Source: Bradyrhizobium elkanii USDA 76 (lineage in GTDB: Bacteria; Pseudomonadota; Alphaproteobacteria; Rhizobiales; Xanthobacteraceae). From it: a stretch of DNA of 64,000 bases. The stretch spans positions 124,001 through 188,000 of the forward strand of contig NZ_CP066357.1 in NCBI RefSeq assembly GCF_023278185.1, written 5' to 3'. Under the pieces are notes generated by a model that ran no database searches, had not been told where the DNA came from, and was given only the letters and a program-made list of their open reading frames with translations. Below are positions 34,102-42,761 of this stretch, piece after piece; positions within the stretch are counted from its first letter, which is position 1; every line of letters starts with the position of its first letter. A program made the translations under genes and the position numbers.

Positions 34102-35243
34102 TTCGTCACCACAGCCGGGCCCACAATGCCTCCGGGGAGGGTACGGTCGAGAATCTGGGTGCGGCTTTCGATCCGCTTGAGTTGGTAGACAGACGAGAAA
34201 TCGAGGTCGCGCGCGACGAAGATATTCACGAGCTCACCCTGGTTCTTGTTCAACGTCGGCGGGATGTTGATGGACTGCTCGACCGCGATGCCGGCGGCGG
34301 TGTTGCTCGCACCAGCAGTGTTGTTGATCTGGATCGAGCCGTCTTGCAATTGCTGCCGCCCGATCGAGGAGGCATCGCTGACGATCGACAGCAACAGCGC
34401 CGAGCCGAAGCGCTCCCAGAAATGCGTGTCGATGTCGCCGTCGAACCCTGCGCGGCCGAGCGCATCGGTGGCGGGTGAGGCCAGCGCCACGATCACACCC
34501 GTCGGCGTCTTGGCGCGAGCCCATAGCACAAACATCCGTTTGGAGCCGCGCTGGACATTGCCGCGATATTCCCCGACGACTTGCGTGCCCTTTTCCATGA
34601 GCACCACGTTGCCGGAATCCGACATCACATCGCGCAACACGACGCAGGAGACGAACCCCGCCACATCCGAGGACATCGCGGTCTCGAGCACGCAAGGGAT
34701 CGACGTGCCCTGGGTGACGAAAAGATTGCGATTGGGAAGTCGGGCTGCGCGCACGCCTTCGATTGGCGTGGGTTTCAGCTTATCGGCAAGCTCGTTGCGT
34801 GGCTCGGCCCGCCCAAAATCATAGGGATCGACGGGACCGCTTGCGGTCAGGCCATCACGGGGCGGTCGCCCCGATGCGAGCGGCCTGTTATAGGCAAGCA
34901 CTGGCGCGCGCCGCGCGCTTTCGAGCATCTGATCCGCGGCGGGCACGGAGGCCGCCGGTGTGGCAGCAATGGGTGCGACCGGAATGGACGCGGTGGTGAT
35001 GGGTGCGGCAGGTGGCTCCGCGGCCGGCTCGAAGGCGGCCGCCTGGCGGATCATGAGCTTGCGGGCGGACTCGCTCACCGGCTTGTCGCTTTTCCAAGTC
35101 CCCCAGATGATCAGGAAGGCGAATGCGGTGAGCGCGAGCGCACCGAAGCCGCGTTTGAGCATCGCTGTTCGACCATTGTCCCCTCCTCCCACCGGGGTAA
35201 TGCCACGTTCGCCGGCAAGCGTCTCATTCTCATGCTCGGTCAT
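34098..35243 (-). CDS. virB10: VirB10 channel protein
   Basis: 381 residues: a short cytoplasmic N-terminus, one membrane helix (about 31-47, GALALTAFAFLIIWGTW), a Pro/Ala-rich periplasmic linker (70-110) and the TrbI/VirB10 beta-barrel domain (LFVTQGTSIPCVLETAMSSD, GSKRMFVLWARAKTPTGVIV, FGSALLLSIVSDAS). It spans both membranes and forms the core outer-membrane complex with VirB7 and VirB9. Eleven bases separate it from virB9. Intact. Confidence 0.94.
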   Translation of the reverse strand: MTEHENETLAGERGITPVGGGDNGRTAMLKRGFGALALTAFAFLIIWGTWKSDKPVSESARKLMIRQAAAFEPAAEPPAAPITTASIPVAPIAATPAASVPAADQMLESARRAPVLAYNRPLASGRPPRDGLTASGPVDPYDFGRAEPRNELADKLKPTPIEGVRAARLPNRNLFVTQGTSIPCVLETAMSSDVAGFVSCVVLRDVMSDSGNVVLMEKGTQVVGEYRGNVQRGSKRMFVLWARAKTPTGVIVALASPATDALGRAGFDGDIDTHFWERFGSALLLSIVSDASSIGRQQLQDGSIQINNTAGASNTAAGIAVEQSINIPPTLNKNQGELVNIFVARDLDFSSVYQLKRIESRTQILDRTLPGGIVGPAVVTK

Positions 35244-35254
35244 GTTGCGCCCGC

Positions 35255-36106
35255 CTATCGTGCCTTAAGGGTTGGAGATGACCTCTTCGCCCGCCGTTCG
35301 ACCGAGGGACTCGTGGTGTTGGTGCCGGGATTGACGCCGACCGCATCGAACGCTTCGTTGAAGATGCAGAGCACGATGTCGCCCTTGCGCAGTCGAAATT
35401 CGCGAGCCGTGGCGTGGACCACCACGAGCTCGCCTCGGACATCCTTAGGGACGAGACTTTCAGAGCCATCCGAGTTGATCAGGTAGATCGCCGGGATCTC
35501 GCGATTGCCTGCGAAGCGGAACGTGGTCTCCTTGCCGTCGTCGAAGACGGCTTCGGGTTCGAGGTCGACCGAGCCTTGGGCCGAAAAACGCCAGTTGCGG
35601 GCACCATACGCATGGTGCAGGTCAAACGTCTGGTCGATCAGCGCGCCTTCCCGCTCGGCGCCCCGGGCAGCTGCCTCGACGCGCCGGCGCTCGATCTCGT
35701 CACCGGGATAGGCAAAGCGGACGACGAAGTAACTGTCCGCCAGCGTCGTCTCGGCGATCGACAGCTCGAATTGATAGGAACGCTTGCGCCCGTCGGGCCG
35801 AGTGGTGACGACCTGCAGATTGGTCGGTGGGTGCTTTTCGCGCGGCTTGAGGAACAGGATCGAACCCGCCGGCGCAACTTCCCATGCGATCGCATCACCA
35901 ATCGCGACATGCGCGATTTCCTCGTCATCGGCAAACACGACCTGGGTCGAGGCGCGGATGACGCCATTTAGGCGGACCACATTGGCTGGATCATAGGTCA
36001 CAGTGCGTACGCGCGCATCGTGTTGCCCCGGCGCTGGCTGCTGCAGCGCCAGTACGGGCCCGGCAAAGCCGAGGGCTAAAGTCATCAAAAGCGCGAAACG
36101 TTTCAT
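35255..36106 (-). CDS. virB9: VirB9 core-complex protein
   Basis: 283 residues with a signal peptide (MKRFALLMTLALGFAGPVLA). The CagX/VirB9 fold is shown by RVRTVTYDPANVVRLNGVIR, WEVAPAGSILFLKPREKHPP and the C-terminal NWRFSAQGSVDLEPEAVFDD, GNREIPAIYLINSDGSES. ATG 36106 overlaps the virB8 stop by ATGA, which selects this start over longer ones. Periplasmic and outer membrane part of the channel. Intact. Confidence 0.94.
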   Translation of the reverse strand: MKRFALLMTLALGFAGPVLALQQPAPGQHDARVRTVTYDPANVVRLNGVIRASTQVVFADDEEIAHVAIGDAIAWEVAPAGSILFLKPREKHPPTNLQVVTTRPDGRKRSYQFELSIAETTLADSYFVVRFAYPGDEIERRRVEAAARGAEREGALIDQTFDLHHAYGARNWRFSAQGSVDLEPEAVFDDGKETTFRFAGNREIPAIYLINSDGSESLVPKDVRGELVVVHATAREFRLRKGDIVLCIFNEAFDAVGVNPGTNTTSPSVERRAKRSSPTLKAR

Positions 36107-36774
36107 GGCACGAACTCCGGATCGGCGCGATATTCCGAAACCAGAAAGCCGAGGGGATTGATCAGACGGTCGGCGGACGACATCGGCGCATTGGCGTAAG
36201 TGAAGGTTAGGGTCGAGACCCAATGGGTCACATGGACTTCCTCGCCCTTGCGGCTCTCCTTCATGAAACGCACAGACGCGACGTTGTCGGCGAGCAGCGA
36301 AATCGCCTTGATGCGCACCGTCGCGACTCCGAAGCGGCCCTGGACAACTTGCGGGCTTTCGGGATTGGAGCCGCGGTACCAGGCTGCGAAGCGGGCCTGT
36401 TCGCTCTGCCCTGAAAGCAGCGAAATCGTGCGGAAATTGGTTTCGGCTTCCGGGTAGCTGTAACCCTCGCGTGCGCGAACGTAACGTCCAAGGAAATACT
36501 TGGTGACGGCTTCGTCGTAACGCGCGGGAGTCGAATTGAGAGCTGACACGGTATCCACAATGCCGGTGGCATTATCGACCCGGATGACGAATGGCTGGAC
36601 CGTCTTTAGCGGCGCCAGCGCTGCGACCGCTCCGACCGAGGCGATCGCCAAGGCGCTGGCGCCCGCGGCAACCACCCACGCTGTTCGCCGCGAGCGATGG
36701 GCCGACAGCAGCAGATCCTGTTCCCATCGCCGCGCATTGTCGAAGTAGGCTTTCAGGTCATCATGCCCGACCAT
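36103..36774 (-). CDS. virB8: VirB8 inner-membrane assembly protein
   Basis: 223 residues: cytoplasmic tail (YFDNARRWEQDLLLSAHRSR), one membrane helix (about 29-48) and a periplasmic NTF2-like domain (PFVIRVDNATGIVDTVSALN, YSYPEAETNFRTISLLS, HWVSTLTFTYANAPMSSADR, NPLGFLVSEYRADPE). It nucleates assembly of the channel. Start ATG 36774 follows the virB7-like stop by one base. Intact. Confidence 0.93.
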   Translation of the reverse strand: MVGHDDLKAYFDNARRWEQDLLLSAHRSRRTAWVVAAGASALAIASVGAVAALAPLKTVQPFVIRVDNATGIVDTVSALNSTPARYDEAVTKYFLGRYVRAREGYSYPEAETNFRTISLLSGQSEQARFAAWYRGSNPESPQVVQGRFGVATVRIKAISLLADNVASVRFMKESRKGEEVHVTHWVSTLTFTYANAPMSSADRLINPLGFLVSEYRADPEFVP

Positions 36775-36775
36775 C

Positions 36776-37072
36776 TCAGGCCTCCTTGCCGCAGGCGTGG
36801 TAAGAGGCCGTAATGTTGGCCCAGCGGCCGGACGCGGCGAGAGGGGCCGAGGCTGCGGACGGGTTGGCTTCGCCCTTCCGGATGATGGGTGCAGACGGCG
36901 AAGCCGGTGGCTCGGGTGTCGCTGATGGCGCGCCGGACTCCCAGTCCCACAATGAGCGGTTGAGCGGCCGCCGAGCCAGGCCATCACATGACGGCGGCCC
37001 CTTTGACCAGTTCGCGCAGCCGCCAAGCTGCCATGCAATGACGCAAATGATGAACAGTCGTCGCCACATCAT
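36776..37072 (-). CDS. virB7: VirB7-like lipoprotein
   Basis: 98 residues; lipobox LGGC with the lipidated Cys at 19 after a hydrophobic signal (MMWRRLFIICVIAWQLGGC). The mature part is Pro/Ala/Ser rich and longer than classic VirB7 (about 50). Its place directly before virB8 fits the lipoprotein that ties VirB9 to the outer membrane. The identification rests on lipobox and position, not on sequence similarity. Confidence 0.6.
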   Translation of the reverse strand: MMWRRLFIICVIAWQLGGCANWSKGPPSCDGLARRPLNRSLWDWESGAPSATPEPPASPSAPIIRKGEANPSAASAPLAASGRWANITASYHACGKEA

Positions 37073-37119
37073 TCTGATGCCCCTGTTATTTTCTGTCGCC
37101 TGATGCCGGCAACTATTGC

Positions 37120-38106
37120 TTACGCGGCCGTAGTCCCCTGTGAGCGTGTACGCCGCATACTGCCGCCCTGCCGACCAGCTCTCATCGCCGCGAGACCCCG
37201 GCTGGCCGACCAGCGCGCGCCGGCATATGCCCCCCCGGCTGCGGCGGTGGCATTGGCAATCAATGGGCTTGTGACCAACCGACTTGCGAGCGACGCCCCA
37301 CCGCCGGCGAGACCGCCTGCGATGATCGGCAATTGCAGCGCGATGTATCCGGACAGCCCCAGCACGGCACTGATGGCGACCGAGGCGACCACCAGCTCGC
37401 CCGCCGTTCCCGCGTTTGCCGCGAACCTGTCGATGAAGCCGGTGACGGTAGTTAGCATCAGCCCGACCAGAGCGACCACCAGCACCAGCAGGATCACGAA
37501 ATTGGCGACCTGCCGTAGCCAGGCCTCTGTAAACGGGCGGGTCGCCTCAAATAATCCCAGCGCAATGAAGACCGGGCCGAGCGCGATCACGACGCCAAGA
37601 CCCACTTTGGCGTAGAGCAGAATTGCGAATTGCAGGAACGATCCGACGGCCACAAAGACCAGGAGAATGGCCGCAATCAGTGCGGGCGCGATGTTGGTCA
37701 GGCCGGCCTGGTCGTAGATCTTGTTGGCAACGTCAATCCCTTTGGACAGAAGCTGATCGAACGGAGCGCCGGAACTGGTATTCACTCCAGAGCCCGCCAA
37801 CGCATTGCCGATCTCCTTCGGCAAAGAGTCAAAGAACAGACTCGTGACGTATTGCTGAAAAGCGCTGGAATTCGTCGCCAGTAGCACCACGACCACGATC
37901 CGCGTCGCTCGCCAGGCGAATTCCATGATCGGCTCGGAAATCGCTCCACGCATCACAGCAAAACCGTAGAGGATAACGTAGAGCATCACGGCGGTGCGCA
38001 GCGGACCATCGATGTAGGAGGCAAGATTCGAAACCGAGGTCGACACAAATGCCGTGATCGGTTGCTCGAACTCTTTCAAGAAGCTGTCGAAGACATTAAC
38101 GGCCAT
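37120..38106 (-). CDS. virB6: VirB6 polytopic membrane protein
   Basis: 328 residues of TrbL/VirB6 type: an N-terminal amphipathic region (FLKEFEQPITAFVSTSVSNL), several membrane helices (about 40-60, 66-82, 135-160, 165-185, 200-222, 240-260) and a basic C-terminal tail (ARWSASRGLAAMRAGRQ). Forms part of the inner-membrane DNA path. Lies 11 bases after eexN. Intact. Confidence 0.92.
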   Translation of the reverse strand: MAVNVFDSFLKEFEQPITAFVSTSVSNLASYIDGPLRTAVMLYVILYGFAVMRGAISEPIMEFAWRATRIVVVVLLATNSSAFQQYVTSLFFDSLPKEIGNALAGSGVNTSSGAPFDQLLSKGIDVANKIYDQAGLTNIAPALIAAILLVFVAVGSFLQFAILLYAKVGLGVVIALGPVFIALGLFEATRPFTEAWLRQVANFVILLVLVVALVGLMLTTVTGFIDRFAANAGTAGELVVASVAISAVLGLSGYIALQLPIIAGGLAGGGASLASRLVTSPLIANATAAAGGAYAGARWSASRGLAAMRAGRQGGSMRRTRSQGTTAA

Positions 38107-38117
38107 CGCGGCAATCC

Positions 38118-38366
38118 TTATCTCAGGGCGTCTTTCATTTCTTGGACGGTGACCTTGTTGCGGGCTTCATTTGCGTTGACGCAGTTTGGCGTCTTTGCGA
38201 GTTCACCCGGGTTGTCGCGGCACGCCTTGAGAGCCACGGCAAGCTCGTCGCGATGTTCGAAAAACCAGCCGACTGTTTTCGGTGGACGACTGGTGTCGGC
38301 CTCGTTGCAGCCCGTGAGGTTGATGGTTGCGGCGAGCAACAGCGGAATAGAAGTAATCGTCTTCAT
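38118..38366 (-). CDS. eexN: EexN-family entry-exclusion lipoprotein
   Basis: 82 residues: signal and lipobox LTGC (Cys20), then the EexN-like core VGWFFEHRDELAVALKACRD, PGELAKTPNCVNANEARNKV with two further Cys that could pair. In VirB-type systems this family blocks incoming transfer by the same type of element. Start overlaps the virB5 stop by ATGA. Placed between virB5 and virB6, as in other VirB conjugation operons. Confidence 0.85.
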   Translation of the reverse strand: MKTITSIPLLLAATINLTGCNEADTSRPPKTVGWFFEHRDELAVALKACRDNPGELAKTPNCVNANEARNKVTVQEMKDALR

Positions 38367-39085
38367 TGCAGGGCTGCCTTGATCTCATCGACCAGTTGTC
38401 GCTGTTTCTCCCGCTCCCGCTGTCCATCCATGTCCACGCGGGCCTGCTGGATCATCGCCAGACCCTGCATCCGGAGCACGTCGTTCTGCAGCAGCGCCTG
38501 TTCGGCCTGCAGCCGTGCTGACAGATCGAGGGTCTCCTTGGCGTCGGTAGCCGAGCTGATGCGTGCTCTGAGCTCCTCAAGCGCATCAATGCGCTGCGAG
38601 GCGGTGTCGTATACCGCTTGGCCCATTGAATGCTTCGCACCCGTCTGCCGGGCGATACGATCGAGCTCGCTCTGGTAGTACGAGTTGCCGCTGTTGCCGG
38701 CGTAAGCGCGGTTCTGCGATAGATAATGATTGATGGCGTCGGCGAAGTTGCCGCCGCCCTGCCCCGCGACGAGACGTTCAATGTCCGAGAACTGTTGGGG
38801 CAAGACTTTGCGGAACTGTGGCGTGTTCAAGAGCGCGCCGATGTCGTTGGCGTTCGTCCGCTTGTTGAAGCTGTCGTAGAGCTGCTTGGCTTGGCTCAAC
38901 TGGTCTTGCGCGACCTTGAGCTGCGACGTCAGGGTGTCGACCTGCTTCTTCAGTTCGGTCAGTTGCTCGAACTGCCGCGCGTACACGCTTGGGTCGAATA
39001 CGATCTCGGCCCCGACCGGTGAGGCCATCAAAAGGGTGACAACCGAGAGGCAGGCGAGAGCCGCCGGCATGCGCTGAACCATCAT
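38363..39085 (-). CDS. virB5: VirB5 minor pilin
   Basis: 240 residues with a Sec signal (AALACLSVVTLLMASPVGA) and long helices (ARQFEQLTELKKQVDTLTSQ, LKVAQDQLSQAKQLYDSF, and the C-terminal LQAEQALLQNDVLRMQGLAM), the usual VirB5 pattern. It sits at the pilus tip or helps assembly. The start ATG 39085 overlaps the virB4 stop (ATGA). Intact. Confidence 0.9.
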   Translation of the reverse strand: MMVQRMPAALACLSVVTLLMASPVGAEIVFDPSVYARQFEQLTELKKQVDTLTSQLKVAQDQLSQAKQLYDSFNKRTNANDIGALLNTPQFRKVLPQQFSDIERLVAGQGGGNFADAINHYLSQNRAYAGNSGNSYYQSELDRIARQTGAKHSMGQAVYDTASQRIDALEELRARISSATDAKETLDLSARLQAEQALLQNDVLRMQGLAMIQQARVDMDGQREREKQRQLVDEIKAALQ

Positions 39086-41448
39086 TGGGCCTTCCTCCGC
39101 TCCGCGTGAAACACCGACAGCCACTGCGCGGGGTTGTCGCCGACTTGCTTGCGAATGCGGTCGAGCAGCTCGACGGTTTCCGTGCGTCCGGACAAGACGG
39201 CGAGCGCGTCGTCGAAACCGCCGAGGTCGAGTTCCGCCACGACCGAGTTGTGGCCTTGTTTGACCAGGAAGCGCCGGCTTTCGGGGGCGAGCTCCTCCTT
39301 GATCAGGCGGAATTCCGTGTCGGTCAGATGGAAGCCGTCGACATAGTCCGATCGTGTTCCCCGCGCGTTCGGCAGGAAGATCTGGGTCGGGCATTGTTCG
39401 ACAATGGTGTGCGCGATCGGCGAGGCCAGCGCGTCGCGTGGCGACTGCGTCCCGAACACCATGACGCCGTTCTGCTTACGGATGGTCTTGAGCTTGTTGT
39501 TGGCGAGATCACGAAACGCCTCGTCCCCAAGCGCCTTCCAGAACTCGTCGATGTCGATGATCAGGCGCCGGCCATCGATCAGGCGCTCCACGCGATGAAA
39601 CAAATACATCATGAGTGGCGTGCGCACGGTGGGATGATCCAGGAGATCGGTCATGTCAAAACCAATGAACCGGGCGTCGAGGCCGATGGCGTCGTGATCG
39701 CCATCCAGCACCCAGCCGAAGGGAGCGCCCCGGCACCATCGCTCGAGCCGCGCACCAATGCCCTCGCGATCCTGCTGGCCGAGAAAAGCTCGCAGCGTCC
39801 CGAACGATCGTTCCGACTGCCGCAGTTGACCGAGCGCTCGCAGCCCCGAATCGATGCGTTCCTCCTCGATCACGCTCAGTGGGCGGTCGTCTGGCGTGAC
39901 CAATTTCCGGACCAGTTCGCCCAGGAAGGAAAGATTTGCTGGCGTCAGCTCCAGCGCCTTGAGCGGCGCGCAGCCAGTCGGGGCGCCGTTGTGGAGCGTC
40001 AGATAGGTGCCGCCGGCGGCGCGGACGAAAATCTCCGCGCCTCGGTCCTTGTCGAAGAAGACGTAAGACGCACCAAGCCGCTCCGCCTGCGACAGCAGGA
40101 AGTTCTGTACGACGGTCTTGCCCGACCCTGAAGGGCCACAGATGAAGGTGTTGCCGAGGTCGCCATAATGAAAGGAAAAATAGAAGGGCGCGCCGGACGC
40201 GGTCTTGAGCATCGCAACCGCCGGTCCCCAGTGGTTGCCCGCAGGCTGTCCGGTCGGATAGGTGTGGAACGGCGAGAACGCAGCGAAATTCCTTGAATTG
40301 ATCGCGCCAGTGCGTGCCCGGTATTTGAACAGCCCGGGAAGCTGGGCCCAGTAGGCGGCTTCAAGTCCAAGGTCTTCTCGTGCGACGACGGCTCCCGCAT
40401 CGGCGAGTGCGCGCCGTGCCACGCTCATATGATGCTGCAGCTGCAACGGCGTATCGGCATAGACCAGGAGCGAGAGGTGATGGTCTCCAAGCACGAACCG
40501 GTTGGATTCGAGGTCGTCGAGTGCGTCAGAGAGCTCGTCGATTTGCGAGGCGGCAGGATCCTGGGCTGAGACCAATTGGTTCTGTTTGCGCGTCAGAACC
40601 GTCTTGGCGTCCGCCTTCGCCAAAAACGCGAATGATTGCGTGACGATGAGCTCAAACGGCGCGGAAAGAAGGGCGTTCAACAGGCCAGGCCGGGTGGACG
40701 CCGGATATTCCTTGAGGCCGAACATACCAGCGAAGTGCGACCCGCCGGCGCCGCGGATCTCGAGGGCTTCACGGCCGAAGATGACGCGGTTTGAATAGAG
40801 TGCCTGGCCGATCGGCCCTTGCGGCAATGGCATCGCAATCCATTCCCCGGAGGCGAGCGCGTGGAGCAACTCCATCGGTTCTGAGAAGGTGATGCCGTCG
40901 CGCTCAAACAATCCGGCCGCACGGGCGCCATAGCGGTCGAGTGCCGCGACGATATCTCGCGTTGCATCGTCCAGACGTTTCAGCGCCCCGCTGTCCACCT
41001 CGGCGGCATTCGCGGCGCTTCGGCCGAGCCGCCGAAAGAAGGCGGCCGCCGTATCGGTGGCGGCGCGGCCGGGATGCCAGACCAGGGTGAGATAGAGATC
41101 GTTGCGAAACAGCGCCTCTTTTTGAAGCCGTTTGCGATATTGTGCGTCAAGTCCCGCCGCAAAGGTCGATCGGAAGGCACCGTCCGGGTAGACCGACGTT
41201 CGGCGGCGCACCAAGTGGGTCCAGAGCGCGAGTTGCGGATCTGCAACATTGCGCAGGGTGAGATTGAGCTTGCCATGAAGATCGTTCAGATCCGATGTCT
41301 CGGCGGTCTCGAACGACGTGCCGTCAATCCGGATCACCGTCAGCAGGGCGCGGGTTGTAAGACTGATCACCGTATCGGTGACATGCCGGCCGAACGGCAG
41401 GTAGGCTTCGGGCTCGATCTCCCGGGTTTTAAGCGCCCTATTACGCAT
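39082..41448 (-). CDS. virB4: VirB4 conjugation ATPase
   Basis: 788 residues from ATG 41448. CagE/TrbE N-terminal domain (about 1-400), Walker A GPSGSGKT (438-445), Walker B RRLIIDIDEFWKAL, and NGVMVFGTQSPRDALAS. The largest ATPase of the system, needed for pilin extraction and DNA transfer. ATG 41448 overlaps the end of virB3 by eight bases; an upstream open stretch lies in virB3 and is not used. No frameshift seen. Intact. Confidence 0.95.
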   Translation of the reverse strand: MRNRALKTREIEPEAYLPFGRHVTDTVISLTTRALLTVIRIDGTSFETAETSDLNDLHGKLNLTLRNVADPQLALWTHLVRRRTSVYPDGAFRSTFAAGLDAQYRKRLQKEALFRNDLYLTLVWHPGRAATDTAAAFFRRLGRSAANAAEVDSGALKRLDDATRDIVAALDRYGARAAGLFERDGITFSEPMELLHALASGEWIAMPLPQGPIGQALYSNRVIFGREALEIRGAGGSHFAGMFGLKEYPASTRPGLLNALLSAPFELIVTQSFAFLAKADAKTVLTRKQNQLVSAQDPAASQIDELSDALDDLESNRFVLGDHHLSLLVYADTPLQLQHHMSVARRALADAGAVVAREDLGLEAAYWAQLPGLFKYRARTGAINSRNFAAFSPFHTYPTGQPAGNHWGPAVAMLKTASGAPFYFSFHYGDLGNTFICGPSGSGKTVVQNFLLSQAERLGASYVFFDKDRGAEIFVRAAGGTYLTLHNGAPTGCAPLKALELTPANLSFLGELVRKLVTPDDRPLSVIEEERIDSGLRALGQLRQSERSFGTLRAFLGQQDREGIGARLERWCRGAPFGWVLDGDHDAIGLDARFIGFDMTDLLDHPTVRTPLMMYLFHRVERLIDGRRLIIDIDEFWKALGDEAFRDLANNKLKTIRKQNGVMVFGTQSPRDALASPIAHTIVEQCPTQIFLPNARGTRSDYVDGFHLTDTEFRLIKEELAPESRRFLVKQGHNSVVAELDLGGFDDALAVLSGRTETVELLDRIRKQVGDNPAQWLSVFHAERRKAQ

Positions 41449-41782
41449 AGCCGAGGCCCCTCGTTCGATATCGCCGGAGGAGTCTAAGTGGCGTGCAGGA
41501 CGAGCCGCCCCAGAATGTGGCGTTGCGCGCGCGCCCGCGGGTTTCGATCCAGGCGAGCAGAATCCGGAACATGTTAGGGTCGTGCCGGCAGATGATGCGG
41601 CAAAGCCCATGGATTGGGATCGCGACCAGGCCGTAGACGATGCTCCCAGCGGCCAGAAACAGGATGCAGGAAAACATCACGTTGAGCGCCATAGCCTCCA
41701 TGGTGACGCCAGCGACCATGGCGGGCCGCGTACAGGCAAGGAATAAGGTGTCCTCCGTGAGACGGGTGGCCTCGATCATCAA
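41441..41782 (-). CDS. virB3: VirB3 membrane protein
   Basis: 113 residues: ATRLTEDTLFLACTRPAMVA is the VirB3 signature, followed by two membrane helices (about 24-46 and 48-64) and DPNMFRILLAWIETRGR. Works with VirB4 in pilus assembly. Overlaps virB2 (ATGA) and virB4. The last 25 residues are basic and somewhat longer than usual. Confidence 0.92.
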   Translation of the reverse strand: MMIEATRLTEDTLFLACTRPAMVAGVTMEAMALNVMFSCILFLAAGSIVYGLVAIPIHGLCRIICRHDPNMFRILLAWIETRGRARNATFWGGSSCTPLRLLRRYRTRGLGYA

Positions 41783-42075
41783 TGCCCCCCGGTCAAGGTC
41801 GAGACCACCTCGGAGGCGCCGAACGTGATGGCGACGCCGAGCACGACATAGGCCGCCTTGCGCAGATCGAGATAGCCGAACATCCAGCCGATGCCGACAA
41901 TGATGACCGCCAGCGTCGCCAGCAGCCGAGCGACGTTGCCGGTCAGCATGTTGACGATGTTTTGCAGCACGCCTTCGATGTTCGCGGTCTGCGCCAGCGC
42001 CGGCTCAACCAACGCGATGCTGAGAACGGCCCCCATGCAAAGCAAGGCAGCGGATTGTTTTAGAGGAGAAGTCAT
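41779..42075 (-). CDS. virB2: VirB2 major pilin
   Basis: 98 residues from ATG 42075 (CGGAG nearby upstream). Signal peptide to about residue 28 (VEPALAQ), mature part with two membrane helices (NVARLLATLAVIIVGIGWMF and AAYVVLGVAITFGASEVV) separated by a short basic loop, the standard VirB2 hairpin. Ends overlapping virB3. Intact. Confidence 0.93.
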   Translation of the reverse strand: MTSPLKQSAALLCMGAVLSIALVEPALAQTANIEGVLQNIVNMLTGNVARLLATLAVIIVGIGWMFGYLDLRKAAYVVLGVAITFGASEVVSTLTGGH

Positions 42076-42152
42076 GGCACGGCTCCGATTGGCACTGCAG
42101 CCGGACACCAGCCCGGACCTCAGCATTGAGTTGAGAGGAAAAGACGGCGTTC

Positions 42153-42722
42153 TCATCGTTCGTAAACAAAGGCTGACGTGCCTAGTCCCGAGCGATAGAC
42201 GTCCCAGGGCCGGCGCTCGCTGGCAGAGGCGGCGGGTGGATTGATTGTCGTATCGCCGGTGGGACGATCACGCCCGGCGGTCGCCATCGGCTCGACACGG
42301 GGCTCGGAGACTTGACCGGAAGCCTTGGGCGCGAAGCTCGCGACAACCTTGGCGATCGCTTGGTCGCGATCTGCGCTTTTCATGTTCGTCGCTTGCAGTC
42401 GCACACCGAACAATCTGCCGAGGCCAGCAATATGCTGGCACGCATCGAAGGTGGTGCTAGCTGTCAGCCCGGCCTTCTTTGTTTCCTCAGCATCGAGTTG
42501 GGCGAGACCGGTTCGGACCTGCTGGCCGCTAGCGATGGCCTCGGTCGCGAGCTGGATGGCTTCGTCACGTTCAGTGGCCTGAATAGGAATCGGCTTGCGC
42601 CCTTCAATTGTAATGAGTAGCGGCTCAAACGAGCTCGCCTGCCGCACGATGGCCGTCAGCGGCCGAGCCATTGCGGTCGGGGCGCATCGTTCGACCAGAG
42701 CCGCGAATGCAGCGGGATCCAT
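42153..42722 (-). CDS. virB1: VirB1-like protein, probably without transglycosylase activity
   Basis: 189 residues. The order of segments follows VirB1 lytic transglycosylases: FAALVERCAPTAMARPLTAI, then IVRQASSFEPLLI, EAIQLATEAIASGQQVRTGL, and FDACQHIAGLG. Where active enzymes have ESG (catalytic Glu) this protein has ASS, and the LMQIN-like motif is LAQLD. No signal peptide is evident. So it may be a structural relic or a scaffold rather than a peptidoglycan-cutting enzyme. It is the first virB gene, 39 bases after traI. Confidence 0.65.
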   Translation of the reverse strand: MDPAAFAALVERCAPTAMARPLTAIVRQASSFEPLLITIEGRKPIPIQATERDEAIQLATEAIASGQQVRTGLAQLDAEETKKAGLTASTTFDACQHIAGLGRLFGVRLQATNMKSADRDQAIAKVVASFAPKASGQVSEPRVEPMATAGRDRPTGDTTINPPAASASERRPWDVYRSGLGTSAFVYER

Positions 42723-42761
42723 TGTGAGAGCCTTTTTGTCGGGAGATGAGGACGTTCGATG

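Noticed and set aside
39085..40131. 348-codon plus-strand frame antisense to virB4
   Set aside because: virB4 motifs on the minus strand are unambiguous.
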